Below, piece after piece: positions 12,629 to 25,045 of a DNA stretch of 64,000 bases (position 1 is the first letter of the stretch; each line of letters begins with the position of its first letter). Position numbers and translations under genes: made by a program. The notes beneath the pieces are model-generated. The model worked only from the letters and a program-made list of their open reading frames with translations, searched no databases and was not told where the DNA came from. The stretch is from positions 1-64,000 of the forward strand of contig MVAQ01000085.1 of the NCBI GenBank assembly GCA_014825775.1, read 5' to 3'. This DNA is from Krasilnikovozyma curviuscula (Eukaryota > Basidiomycota > Tremellomycetes > Cystofilobasidiales > Mrakiaceae).

Positions 12629-13773
12629 ATGATTCTCCTCGATCTGCCAGACGAGCTACTTCTCCGTATCCTCAGCCACACCATCCACCCCTCAACCAGC
12701 TGCACTGCCGTCTTAATCACCTGCTCCACCTTCCATCGTATAGCCATCCCTTTGATACTCAATAAAGTCTACCTGCACTCGACTCGTGCACTCCTCAATC
12801 TTTTGCTCGCCAACCCGCCTAACGGCGACGACTACAGGACGGCCTCGATGGCTGCTCAGCCCATGTCGAGGTTCAATGGGAATTCTTCTAAATGGTATAA
12901 TGCTGTGAATGAGAGGTTGAGTTGGGTCAGTAATGGCTCAATATCGAATTTCATTACATTACCACTCGTTCTCACCTGCAATACATTCATCACAACAGGT
13001 GAAATACATAGTCTTCGAAGATGGCTCTTACGAAACAATAATAAGAGACCTCTCCCTTCCATCTAACCACCTCAATGTGCTGTTCCCAAAACTTCAATCC
13101 CTCAACGTCGCCAACCTGACGGCTCCTCTCCATGCTACCCTTCAGACGCTCACGTCCCTGTTCGACGCTTCTCACCTGTCCACGCTCCACATAGGCTTCG
13201 AATCGTCTTACCTCGCACTCTCTCGGTCTATCTCAGACGGTGACCAGTTCTTGCTGCTGCACACGACGTCGCTATCCTTCCCCACGCCAAACGAGGCCTT
13301 CACCTACCTCTTCCGAGGGACCCACTCACCCGTACATGCCGAGTTCCTCAAGTCATCCATTGTACGCTCCGGTTCGCTCCCAATGGAGTACACTAACGAG
13401 AAGGTCACAGCGCTTGACGTGGCGACAGTCGACTTCGTTTTTGACGAACCGTCAATCACCGTCGTCGTTGCGCTCCTGTTTGATGCTTACCCGAATCTGA
13501 GACTTTTCAGGGTCAGGCAGAGGAGTTTGTCATTCTGGAATGTAGATGAGGCGAGTTATAGTGCGCAGAGGCAAGGTAACGCTGTCAGAGGGCTGATGAG
13601 ACGTTGTCCCAAGCTTGGGGAGATTGGCGTCTGGATGGATGCAGAAGTATGTTTTTTTTTGTTCTTGGTTTGTGGAGAGACTGATATTTGTTGAATTTCT
13701 ATCGGCTCTGGGGCAGGATCGATTGGCAGCGGGGGCTTACCGTCGCGCGGTGCTAGAGGCTATGTGCGAATGA
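12629..13773 (+). CDS. F-box-like protein
   Basis: Putative substrate receptor of an SCF ubiquitin ligase. The first 45 residues fit an F-box (LDLPDELLLRILSHTI, then TCSTFHRIAIPLILNKVYL). The rest is a loose alpha/beta region of the kind seen in fungus-specific F-box proteins, with no recognised substrate domain. Three exons: 12629 to about 12926, about 13001-13647 and about 13718-13773. The junctions read ...NERLSW|VKYIVFEDG... and ...GVWMDAE|DRLAAGAY..., with GTCAGT and GTATGT donors. The stop codon is at 13771-13773. The F-box call rests on the N-terminal pattern alone. Confidence 0.7.
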
Positions 13774-14544
13774 GGTCTAGGCTGATGAGGTATGAAAATC
13801 GGCATTGCTGCACTGACGAATAGTTCTACAAGCTCCTGTCCCAGAGGTCCTAAAGGAACTGGTCGCGATGGCTCGTACAAAGAAGGTCGGGCTGACTGCG
13901 TGTCGCGATCGAACAGAGGTCGCAGCGCGACGCAGGGTAGCAGCGATGAACCGAACTATACCTCTGTCTTCGTTGCGACCCCCGAAAAAGCCAATACATG
14001 ATCGGTTATGTTTTGATTTTTTTTTATCGTAGATAGAGCTGCTGTTTACCGAAGATAAGAAAGGGCTTTAATTGAATATGCTATTCGATTTGGCACATCA
14101 CAGTCTTCTCGACAGGGACAAGCCGGAGATATCCTCGTTAGCTCATAAAGTTGATCTATTCGACAGGTTCACGTCAATCTTCATCGAGTGAAGCGGGAAG
14201 GAAAACATTTTGTGAAAATGCCAGGTCTGTTGCAGCGCCGCCTCGTCCAAACTGCAATAAGCATAGGGGATGCTCCCAACCAGCTTTCAGTCAAAATAAT
14301 CCAGGTCTTATAGCAGGCCTCGTTGTCTTTGGCATCTTCCTCAGGACTGCTTTCCTCACTTGACGCTGGGTAAAGTCAAACCCTACTCGATTCCATCAAA
14401 CGGAAGGCAGAAGAAGAAAAATCCGCACGTCCCTCTACTGGTCCACCTCTCGCTGATCTAATGGCCACCAACGCCAACGACAACGACAAACGACGACGAC
14501 AAAAGTAAAACATCTAACAGACAACAGTCAACAGGACAGTTGGG
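13774..14544. other. Intergenic, about 0.77 kb
   Basis: No exon with family resemblance or good phase was seen. Short open frames around 13792-14001 and 14151-14363 look like chance. This contains the promoter of the RasGEF gene. Confidence 0.5.
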
Positions 14545-17500
14545 ATGGATCGGGCCCAGTCAACGAATAGGAGGACCCAATTGACATCGTCCACCCCTTT
14601 ATCCTCACCTGCAACCTCATCGACTTCTCTCGCGTCTTCAACCCCAGCAGACCACTATTCACCTTTGCTTCGATCCTCGTTTATTGGCAAGATCCCTCTC
14701 CCATCTACCACCACCACCTCCTCCTCCTCTCCTTCTGTCGATTCAGCAGCAGCGTCAGCAGCCGCCCAAATTACCCCCGAAGGCCTCGTCATGCTCTCCA
14801 ATTTCACCCAGGAGCAGATCCAGAAAGACAGCGCGTCGATGCAGGCGGTGCGAGCAAAAATGTTACTGGCTTGGAACCCTCCTTCGAACGGCGCAGGCAG
14901 CACGACCCCTCCCACGCCGTCCTCGTTGCCTCCCAGCCCTGGCGGTCCCCTCTCACAGAGCATGTCCAGAAATACAGCTGCTGGAGTAATCAACGGGTCA
15001 TACTTTACAACTATCAACAAGAATGTTTCCCAAGAGCAGTCCTCGTCGACTGGTACGGCGTCTCTCGAACTTGGCGAGCAGCACACTGTCCGACGGCCTT
15101 CGACACTTCCGACTCTCCTTCCGCCTGTATCAGTCTCCCAATCCTCACCCTCCTCCAAAGCACCTGCAGGAAGGATCAAGAAATTGAAGCCTTCCCTCGA
15201 CCTGTTGTCGTCTCCTGCCGTCCCTCCAAAAGAGTCAGATTACATACTAGCCGTAATTGGGAACGACGGTGTTGGAAAAACAAGTGCCATCAAGAGGGCG
15301 TTCAAAGGTGGGATCAGTAAGAAGGCCAACTCGAGCGTCATGATCCCCATGGGTCCCATCGAGGGCCGCGTTGGTGAAGGTGAGCCCTCCGTCTTTAATT
15401 CCATCTGCGTCGTTTGCTTTTTACACACACTACTACTCTTCTCATTTCTCTCATTGCTTAGTCTCCTGGTGCACAGCATCGATTCAGCTATCAGCCTCAT
15501 CCCCCACGTCTCTCTCGACAGTGCTGACATACAAGGTACCGCTGTCCTTTCTCGGCAGTCAACACCACCTTTCTTGGCCAAAAGACATCATCCCGAACTG
15601 CGACGGTGTTGTCATTTGCTATGATTCAAGTGATGAGAACTCTCTCAATGGGTTGTCGGACGTATTTTGTACGCTTCCTCCTTCTTCTGCTGCTTGCTTT
15701 CGTTCGACCCAGCCCGCTGATCTGGTTTTTTGTGTCGGATAAAAAGCAATAATACCCCCTACTCTCCCGCTTATCGTCCTTGCCCTCAAATCCGACGTCA
15801 AGCCCGAGCGCGTTCCAGCCCACCTCGGCGCATCAATAGGCGGCGAGCGCTCGAAAGACAAGCTCATCAAGGGCAGCGTTGTCGACCCAGACGTCAAGTT
15901 TCGGATCGGGAAAGGCTTTGTTGTCCTCATAAGACAGATTGAGAGTCTGAGAAGTCAGTTCTGCCCTCTTTCGGCTTGTCTGCACGAAAAATGCACGAAA
16001 CACACACGTACTGCTGACTGACTCTTTTCCAATGTTCCTTTTAGCCCAAGCATCTGAAGCTGCACCTTCTATTGGCCCTCTAGACAAGCCCTTACCTCCC
16101 AAAAACCAAACCTCTGCGTCAAATCACTCGCAGACCCCACCCACCGCATCATCGTCTCACTCAACCCTCAAGCAACCTTCCGTGCCTTCATCAGCTATTG
16201 CTACTACAACGCCCTCTTCATCAAAACCCTTGGTTCTACAATCCCCAGCAGCAGCAGCAATTACGACAGAAGACCGTATTCGCCGTGGCTCGCGCGACTC
16301 TACAGCATCCAACTCGTCCACATCTGCTACATCGTCATTGTACCACCCGTCGCGGACGTCAGAAGACCCCTTCTGGCGGTCTTCGACACATCTCGGCCTC
16401 CTCCCCACCCATGATGCATCAACCCTCGGCGGCGTGGAGGACGAAGGTAACACACCAAGGGTTGTAGACGGCAGGCTTGCAGAGAAGCCCAACGGTGTTA
16501 AAGGACAGTGGTATGAAACGAGAGAGGTTGACAGTGTTGAAGATTTCGGAGGGGATTCCGATGAGGAAGAGAATGAGGAAGGGGGTGACACGAGAGATGG
16601 AGACAAGACAGTCAGGATAGGTAATCAAGGGTGAGTTCAGAATATCTTTCCTGCGATCAGGGCCTATGTCAGGCGGGATTTGTAAATCTGACATGCTTTA
16701 CCTGTCAGACCACTTACTTCGGGCCCACTCAACGAAATTCTGCGTCTAGTTTGGTTCGTTGCTGTTGGTGGTCAGACTCATGGTTAGTAAAACAAGCTAC
16801 GCTAATATGTAACACGATTTTGCTTACGTATCTCGTTGCTTTTGCCAGACCCTCACTTCCTCTCTTCCTTCTTATGGACCTACCGTCGTTTCTGTCGACC
16901 TCGTGATGTTCTCCGGGGGTTTCTCGCAGCCTTTAAGAGCTTATTTGAGAAAAAAGTCTCTGGAGGATACGGACAGATGCGTCTGTGCACGTTCCTGCTG
17001 CGGTGGACCCAAGACCATCCAAACGACTTTTTCGCGCCAAAGACACAGGGCATATACAAAGAAATTTTGTATTATGTAGGCAGCTCAGTTTACACGGCTC
17101 ACTATGTCTCGGATCTGGTCACCTTCAAAAGTAAATTCGGAACTGTGGCCATCACGGAGGACGATCTTCCCTGGGCGATTCCAGACATTGACGATACTCC
17201 CAACAGTCCTCAACCGGAAGCTTTTGAGAATCAAGCACGAAAGGATAGCAAGCCTCAAGAACTTCAAATTTCCATCATGATGTCAACGGAGGTCTCGTAC
17301 TCTGTCAATGCCTCAACGAGCGAGAACCCGGTAGATGCGATGTTCAGTGAAGATGGCGACATCCTGAAAGACATGCCTGAACCACTCGAATTTCCTTTGA
17401 CTAGTCCTCGTAATGGTCCAATTATTCACAAGCCCATTAGGAAGATCAGCGGAGCCGGTCCCCTTGCTACAACATCCGAACTCTCTCGAACGCCAACCAA

Positions 17501-18826
17501 CTCGTCTTCTGGCACCGGCAACATGGTCGAGTTTGGAGGTAACGCCTCGGGATCACTATCGATGGGAGCAAAAACTTCAGCGTCGCTTGGTTCTGGCGTT
17601 CAAAGCTCAGGTGGTGCTGGTGCCCTGGATGTGCCTGGCAGTTCGAATACTCCACCTCCCACAGGTGCTACGTTCTTTGAATCCTCGCTACTCGCTAAAG
17701 TGTTAAGTAAACTGGAACATCTGTCGGATCAGCAAGTTGCAAATGAGATTAGTCTACTGGAGTGGCATCACTTGTCTCCTCTGAAGGTGAATCCTTCTCT
17801 TTTTCAAACTCTCGAAGCCTATTTAATCTCTTAACTGATATTTTCCTTGGCGGTTTCGTCTGTAGCCTCGAGATCTCATCACACAAACACTCTCAGCTCA
17901 CAAAACCGGAAAGCCACCTTTCATCCACTCGACAGATAACTTCAACGCTTTAGCTCGCTGGGTACCCATCCTCATTCTCTCTCAAACCCGACTCAAGTCA
18001 CGTGCTAGAATGTACGAACGATTTATCATCATTGCCTTTATGCTTCGTCGCCAAAACAACTACCTCTCCCTCATGGCTATCATGACAGGCTTTGAAGACT
18101 TCACTGTAGACCGTCTGGGAGAGACACAGAACGCGCTCGCCATTGAGAGAGAGGTCATGTTCTTCAATCCGAGAAATGGCGCATGGGAGAAGGAGATGTT
18201 TTGTTTCAGAGATCGCTTTGAAAGTTTGAGGAAGCTAGTCAGTACCAAAGGGAACTATTCACGGTATAGAATGGCGGTTAAAAGTGACGAAGAGGCTGGA
18301 AAGCCCTTTATCCCTTACCTGTAAGCCCCCTCTTCTTTTCTGTATGAAATTTGAATGTTCAAACTTCTCCGTTCCTCTGGCAGGCCCGTCATTCTTCAGG
18401 AACTCACTCGAATCAACAACAACCCCGACAAGCATTCACCTCAGATCAATGAATCTGGTCAAGAGGAAGATATCATCAATTGGAAAAAGTTTGAATTTAT
18501 GGGCCATTCCATTGAACGATTTGACTCTTCACTTCAACGCGGCTCCCCAGTCGCTTACTTGAGCCATGGTCCAGCTGGAACTGCTGATGGAACTGGGACC
18601 ATTGAATGGATTCTCAAACTGAAAATGGACTTAGATGACCTGGTGAGCTTCGGTCTGTAATTGTTGGGGACCTGTTCGAGTGAACTGACTGGCCTCTTAA
18701 AATTGAAAGACCCTTCAAAGACGAAGTCAACTGTTAGAAGCAACCAACCCAAACGGTGGCGGAACGCTCAACAACAACTATGGCAGTATATCCTCAGTCC
18801 TCAGAAGGTTCAATTTTGGGTTTTAA
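14545..18826 (+). CDS. Ras guanine-nucleotide exchange factor with N-terminal GTPase-like domain
   Basis: Predicted activator of a Ras/Rap-type small GTPase. Order of parts: a Ser/Thr/Pro-rich N-terminus; a P-loop (GNDGVGKTSAIKRAF at about 15260-15310); PLSFLGSQHHLSW and CDGVVICYDSSDENS resembling Ras switch and beta-strand segments; LALKSD in the place of the NKxD guanine motif; a disordered Ser/Thr/acidic linker; a RasGEF-N (REM) module (FLSSFLWTYRRFCRPRDVL, FLLRWTQDHPNDFF) at about 16840-17040; then the catalytic CDC25 core (PRDLITQTL, NALARWVPILIL, ERFIIIAFMLRRQNNYLSLMAI) at about 17860-18330, with its end at about 18830. There are about nine introns. The stop TAA at 18824-18826 follows RRFNFGF. 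No transmembrane segment is seen. F-box-like genes flank it on both sides. The target GTPase is unknown. Confidence 0.88.
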
Positions 18827-19286
18827 ATTTACTCTATGACTTCTCATTATGCTCTCTCAAGCTAGCACTCGTACTGCGCAAAGCGACATGGACTTTCTTT
18901 AACCCACTTCTTGCACTACTATCCACCTCCTGTCTACCTTTTTACGGCCTTTGACGATACCTCTTACGAAATTTTAGAACGATGTGACGATAGTTCCGTA
19001 ATCTTGACGAATGTGGGGTGCAAGTTCAGATTTTCTGGCCACGTTGCCCCACCGCTGACCACAACTTGTGAAAGTTGAGCCCTCGAACCTATGGCAAGGC
19101 ATTACTCCCTCAAGATGAGTTCGACTACCAACACCATTTTCGATACTATCAAAATCCTTTCTTCCCAAAGTTACTTCGTAGTTATCGATTAGCACAAGGT
19201 ATCGTCATCTGTCGTTCCTTCATCGATCCCTGTGGCCTCTGCTAAGCTCATACCTTCCATTTTATTTTAAGAAGCTCCCTCTCAGA
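18827..19286. other. Intergenic, about 0.46 kb
   Basis: Nothing recognisable. It lies between two genes on the same strand and presumably carries the RasGEF terminator and the promoter of the next gene. Confidence 0.5.
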
Positions 19287-20393
19287 ATGGCAAAAATTCC
19301 CGAAGACATCCTTTTGCTTGTTGTCCAGTTTGTTCCCCTCACATTCAAAAGGCACGAGCTCCTCCCTCTTCTGTACACCTCGAAGTGGTTCTACGCCCAA
19401 TTTCTCCCAAAGCTGTACAACCAAGTGAAAATCGACGACATGGACACCTTACTCAAACTCTTTAGGTGTAAAATTGTAACAGAGGTGCCGGCCGGAGAAA
19501 AGGAATGGTCATCCAACAAAGTCCACAACATCATTTCGGTGGCTCAATGCAGGGTCAATGGGCTGAGGGACGGGCTACACGAGGTGGGTCACTCATTTCG
19601 TCTTTATATTGTATTAACTTTAGATCTTAATGTTAGAATTTCTGTCAAGATTATTACTTTGCAGTTCTCAGACTCGTTCTGTTCAACTTCTGGTGAGAAT
19701 CTCGGAGGTCACTCTCTCTCATGGTCTTTCAACCCTACAATCCATTACACGGACCACTATGTCACCAACAAGCACGGCATATATTACCCACCAAAGCGTC
19801 TTCCGCAACTACCACCTTCTCTCCGGTTCTCAAACCTCACACCAAACCTGTTCCGCCTCGAAGTCGACCGTCTTCCTTCTGCCGCCTTAGGCTTTCCAGC
19901 TTACCATATACTGGATCACCTCTTGTTGGGATACATACCGTGCATTCAAGATATCTCGTTTGCATCACATAAGCATGTCGCACCCTCTTTGTCTGGCTTT
20001 CTCCGGTACTCAACGGCGATTCAGCTAGACAGAGACGACGACCTCATCGACCTCGTAGTCCAAGAATGTCCAGAAGAAGTCCGCAACACGTGGAGAACTG
20101 GCATACCTTTCGATAGTACTTTGTGCAATTGGAATGTGAGGGAAATCAGATTGGCGGAGAGGTTGAGGATCTGGTTGACGCCGATGTACGGCAGCAACGT
20201 CAGTTGGGACGAATTCCCCATTCCAGAAGATTATGATTGGTTCGAAAATATTCTTCTTTGGTATCCAGCGGTGAAAAAGATCAAGCTCGCCAACGTTGAT
20301 ACTCCAGGGTCCCATGTTATTGTTGACAAGATGGAGAAGTGGTTGGACAGTCGCCCTGAGTTGAAGGCAATGATTGATATTGGTGAATGGTGA
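19287..20393 (+). CDS. F-box-like protein
   Basis: Likely SCF-type receptor or relative. The N-terminus MAKIPEDILLLVVQFVPL followed by LLYTSKWFYAQFLPKLYNQVKI has the spacing of a degenerate F-box; the rest is unrecognised. A probable 81-base intron (GTGGGT... to ...TTTGCAG, about 19584-19664) splits the frame. Because 81 is a multiple of three and has no stop codon, retention would also give an open protein, so two products are possible. The stop codon is at 20391-20393. The C-terminal half is rich in Trp/Tyr/Asp with a well-defined end (ELKAMIDIGEW). It does not align obviously with the other F-box-like gene at 12.6 kb beyond the F-box. Confidence 0.65.
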   Translation: MAKIPEDILLLVVQFVPLTFKRHELLPLLYTSKWFYAQFLPKLYNQVKIDDMDTLLKLFRCKIVTEVPAGEKEWSSNKVHNIISVAQCRVNGLRDGLHEVGHSFRLYIVLTLDLNVRISVKIITLQFSDSFCSTSGENLGGHSLSWSFNPTIHYTDHYVTNKHGIYYPPKRLPQLPPSLRFSNLTPNLFRLEVDRLPSAALGFPAYHILDHLLLGYIPCIQDISFASHKHVAPSLSGFLRYSTAIQLDRDDDLIDLVVQECPEEVRNTWRTGIPFDSTLCNWNVREIRLAERLRIWLTPMYGSNVSWDEFPIPEDYDWFENILLWYPAVKKIKLANVDTPGSHVIVDKMEKWLDSRPELKAMIDIGEW

Positions 20394-21324
20394 GAGAGAT
20401 AGAGTCTTGTAAAAATCATCCGAAATTCTTGCGAAGATGAAAATGATTTGACGCAAGTTTGGCGACTATTCTTTCTTGTTACATGAACGCTCGAATCCCA
20501 TTCGGTTTTGGCGCCTTGCAAGCCTCAGAAACATGTGATATGGTTATATATTCCTGATATACTTGAGATGTTAAACAAGTCTACCTAAATACCTCTGAGA
20601 CTGTCAGACCTCTTCTGGGCAGGGTATTTGAGTTCTAAGTTTCGCCAGCGAAGGTGCGCCCTTGCCAAGAGATAAAAGATGGGAAAGCTTCTGAGGAACA
20701 AGGTAGTTTTAATGCAAACCATCAGATACACATTTGAAACTTGATGATATGGCTTCTACGAACGTTTTGAAACGGTGCTGGTCGTGCTTCGCGCTCCTCC
20801 GGCACAGGCTATAAGCCCTCTCCGTCCCTCCTTTTTTATTTGTTTTCAGAGACAATTGTGATCCTCTCTTTTCAACTCTATCTTCTCGAAAACTTTCTAA
20901 ACGCCAAGTTGTTTTACTTTTTCGGTGGTTTGCCGGCATTATTAACACCAGCACAGCGCAAAGTTTGCTTGCTATCTATTCGACAGGGAAGAGCATCGAA
21001 AAAGGTAAAATCAACATGACCAAAGCTCTATTTTAACCAGTGACAGGGGATTTGGGAAGTAGGAGGAATGAGGTAATAAAATAGATCAGTGGGAAGAACA
21101 GAGAGATAAAAACAGAAGAGGACGGGAAAGGCATTAAATCAAATGTACAGGTTAAGGTGGTCAAGAGGACCTCAAAACGCCGCCGTACATAAGTCGATGG
21201 AGGGAGAGGACGGCGAATGGGTTCGTTGTAGCTTGGGCAGAAGTTTTGATGGAGTATTAGGTTTCTTTGAATTAGTTGTGAGCAATGGGCGGTCGGAATA
21301 GTTAGATGCTTGTCGACATATTTT
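20394..21324. other. Intergenic, about 0.93 kb
   Basis: Between converging genes. Open frames on either strand (for example 20709-20954) lack domains and splice logic. No structured element was noticed. Confidence 0.5.
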
Positions 21325-23894
21325 TCAAGCCTCCATCGCAGCGACGATTTCCTTCTCTCCTTCTCCTTCAAGGACAGTTTTTTCTTCTGATACAGGTACA
21401 GCTTTGGTGATACTTTCTGTTGATGGTGGAACTGACTTGAACGACTCTTCGGCTTTGGGTGCTTCTTCGGTAACCTCCGCTTTAGTTGGTTCCTACTAAC
21501 CCGCGGGGAAACGCAATATCAGCACCGGTAGGACACCGTCGCGAAGGGACACGAGATAGCAATAAACAGATACAAACATATGAGTGTTTACTTACAGCTT
21601 CAACTTTGACGTCTTCTGCGACTTCTTCGGTTGGGCCAGGTAGTACACTATCGGCTTGTAAAGAGGCAGGAGCAGCACCCGATTCAGGCTTAACAGGTCC
21701 ATCTTCCGACGTTCCCGCCGCATTGAGTTGAGTTTGCCACTGACAAAATTAGAAGGGAAAGTCAACGCATGGACGACACGCGAGACGAGGGGAGAGCAAG
21801 CGGAAAACATACCTTGTTCATCAGGTTAGTAGCTCTTTCTCTGAATTTGAATTCATCGTCTCTTGGTATAACAGCAAGAGCAGCGACTTTCCTCATCACC
21901 TTCCCGATTTTGGAGTACTGCAGATCAAGGGAGGATCGAGAAAGGTTTTCATAGGTTGATTAACAAGATGACGGAAGAACAAACGAAGAGTCAGTAATCT
22001 TGATATTCGGTCAGGTAAAAAGAGGATAAGGTCACACACCTGAAGTTGCTCGATAGTCATCTCATTGTAGGCCTCGACGGTAGCAAAGTACTGATCGATC
22101 TGGGGCATATCCTTTTCGTTGGGCTGAGTTTTTGAAAGGAACGCTCTCTGAAGTTTGTGTCGCCACTCCTTGACCTTGATGGAGCTAGATAAAGGAATCG
22201 AAATCGGAGCTCGTCAGACAATCTAGATGTATGGCGATCAAGTAGGAAGGCTCACTTAGGATCGCTTGGAAGGGCTTCTTCCTCAACACCAGCCTTGGAG
22301 GAGCTAGCTTCAGGTTTAATTGGCTTCGTTGATGACTTGACGGACTGTTGGACGTGGGACCGACATTTTTTGAGAGGAAGGCCAACCAAATACGCCACCG
22401 AACAAAAGTTACGCGTTAGACCAGAAAGAATCAGACAGGGAAGTGTAAAAATAAGAGGAGATATAGTCAGCAAGGGGTTTCAGCTAGTTGAACAGCGTAT
22501 CGCGAATGGTGAAGGAAATTGAGAAAATAACACTGACCTTCGCCTTCTTCTCAGCTTCCTTCTTGGGTTCCTTCTCCTTCTTCGGCTTTTTGGTCTTTCC
22601 ATTCTCAGCAGTTTCATTTTCTCTTTTCCTTTTCTTCGCACCTTTCTTGTCTGTTTCCTCCTCCTCCCTCTCGTCCTCGCCCTCGTCGTCCTCATCCAGC
22701 ATATCGACATTCTCCATTTTTGCCTCCCACTTCCTCTTCTTTTCTGCAAGCTTAGCGAAGAACTCGGTTTCCCAGGTGCTTGGATCTTTAGCGATTTTGT
22801 AGGCGGTGAGCAACTCGCCGTTCTTCTTCGAGGGCTCGGAGAGGTAGGATTCAATTGCAACAGGAGTGAGCATGGTCAGGTCTCTCGGTGGAGCCCAGCA
22901 ACTACGTTTGAATACCAGGAGGTATGGCGAAGCGAAGCGAAGTGAATGGCCATCAAAGTAGAAGTGGTCAGAATGCTCGTCTCGTCCAGAGGTGATTCGG
23001 GGGGAGCAAGGACCGGAACTCACTGGTCACCCTTGGGGAAGAACCTGATCAAGTGGAAGATACCTTTGGGGGGTTTTTCTGCTTTGATTTCATCTGTGAC
23101 ATCGATTGGAGCTACGATCTAAGGAAATTTTGAGCAGGTGTGACGCGGTCGAGGTAAAGTTGGATCAGGAGGAGGGCACCATTGCGGAAAGCAGAAATGA
23201 TAGAGAGCAGAAGAGAAAGAGAAAGAAGCAGTCTGCATGTGTGTTTTATACGGGGTAGAGGAGAAAGTAGAGAGAAAAGTGAGGAGATTCGAGCTAGCAC
23301 ATGCATGAGTTGCCTCATTCGGTGCTTCGACGAGAAAGAAAGATCCACTGAGCAATCCCAGATATCAGCACCGACAAACGTCGGAGACTCCTCATAGTAT
23401 ACCATGTATGACCTCACCTGTAGCTAAAAGCTACCGTTGAGATGAGAACCTGGCTTATTCGAGATCCATCCAGCCACACTATCGACTCCCAAAGACAACA
23501 GATCAAGGCAATCACTTGGCTCATCCTAACGAGAAGCCCAAAGCCATGATAAGCGTATTCAAATGAAGTACCGGTTGCTGAGTTTGAGCTTCGTATGTGG
23601 TTCGTCGATGGCGAGGAGACCATCCGCTCGCTCAATTTGGATCCATTTTCCTTCAGCTCTGACTGGAGTTTCCATGCTTAAGTCGACCACCTAGCCCCGA
23701 CACCAAGTAAAGCCTGAAGTACAAAAACATACCTTTCCAGGCCATGCTGTGAGAGGAGAATTCCAAAAGGTCAGCCTCCAACTTGCAGCAGCAGGCTGTG
23801 AAGGAAGGAGAGTAAACTTACAAGGGAAACCTCTCAGCTTGCAGAGGACAATGTCATCGATGTTGAACGTCTTAGTCTCCTTTGACTTGGACAT
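21325..23894 (-). CDS. PWWP-domain chromatin protein with LEDGF/TFIIS-N-like helical domain
   Basis: Predicted nuclear reader of methylated histone (PWWP domains commonly bind H3K36me) coupled to a partner-binding helical domain. The N-terminus reads FNIDDIVLCKLRGFP, then the PSWPGK core across an intron, then KGIFHLIRFFPKGDQ and CWAPPRDLTMLTP. A long Lys/Glu-rich linker follows (about 22480-22720, nuclear-localisation-like). Then a helical unit SIKVKEWRHKLQRAFL, DQYFATVEAYNEMTIEQLQ, YSKIGKVMRKVAALAVIP resembles the IBD/TFIIS N-terminal fold, and an acidic tail ends EKEIVAAMEA. Start at 23894, stop at 21325-21327. The intron within the PWWP domain (about 23111-23740) is about 630 bases, far longer than others here. 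No catalytic function is expected. Confidence 0.8.
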
Positions 23895-25045
23895 TTTTGG
23901 TATCTTTCCTATGATTTGGTGACGGTCGTGGTCATAAAAAAAGAACGCTCAGGCGAGTGAGAGACGCGTTGGTGGCGCCGCACTCCCAGCCTGACATTTC
24001 TTCAACAGACATTTCAGAGAATCAAAACAAAGGGAATCAGAGTTGTGGACGGTGGCGCTATTAAGCCGAAGAAGGGAAGAATGGTATGGGATATCCCAGA
24101 TAAGCTCCTGGGACAAGCTTACAGGTTGTACACTCCATCTAGGTTTAGAATACTAAGACAAGATCAAAATGCGCCACGAGTTGTAAACAAACATTTCTTG
24201 CGCAATATTGTTATATATTTTTCTCGTTATTACGATCGCTTCACTGAAGAAGCGCAATCCATATCTCATTTAGACTTCAAGCGACAGCAAAACCTGGCCC
24301 AAAGCCCAAAAAACAGACCTTTGACCGCCAAACGCGTTGGAATCGATGGCACACTCCCTTCTCAGCCCAGAGTCTCGCAGCATCTTTATGTGATACGAAA
24401 ACACCCAGAGGAACAGAACAATAAGGTCTGAAGCTTTAGAGAAGTTAGTTCTACAACCGACGATGGAGGGAGGATGCGATGTGTGATGACAGTGCCAATC
24501 CCAAACTAGCTCAGAACTAGCTTAGAAGACAATACAATCAACATCATACCACTCAGAGAAAAAATCGATGTGTCTTCTATATATGTCTCTTCTACTTACT
24601 GTTGAACACCGATGAAGATATAGTGGGGATGGGTGAGGCTGACCCTTCTTTTTAGATCAAACAACAATGACAACTCACACTCGAGCATCACATCAAAACA
24701 GATTTCGAAAGAATGAACATGATAGCAAACAGATTTTAGTTGTGACGCAAGATGTAGGACGACGCCTCGTCAGGTCGCATAGGGTGGAGACCTGTCCATC
24801 ATCACCTAGAAACTGAAAAAATACTGAAAACAGGACCTGACTCTGATTTTGGTCTCATTAGTTCCTTTACCTTCGGTTCGACAAGAAATCGCCTGATCGA
24901 AATACTTTTGCCGTCAGCTTTCTCGCGTGGACAGTTTGACAGGACGCCTGGTTCAGATTTTCCGCCTGCATTTTCCCAACCGGTCGAGACTTGCGTTGCT
25001 TTCGATGTCACCTCCCGACGTCAATCCACGGAAGTTCCAGCAGAA
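23895..25045. other. Intergenic, about 1.15 kb, divergent promoters
   Basis: Between the PWWP gene (-) and TFIIA-alpha (+). A 128-codon open frame (24045-24431, +) exists but has no recognisable domain, no signal peptide and unremarkable composition, so I do not call it a gene. Confidence 0.5.

Noticed and set aside
24045..24431. 128-codon plus-strand open frame between the PWWP and TFIIA-alpha genes
   Set aside because: No domain, signal or splice support; such lengths are expected by chance in this much sequence.
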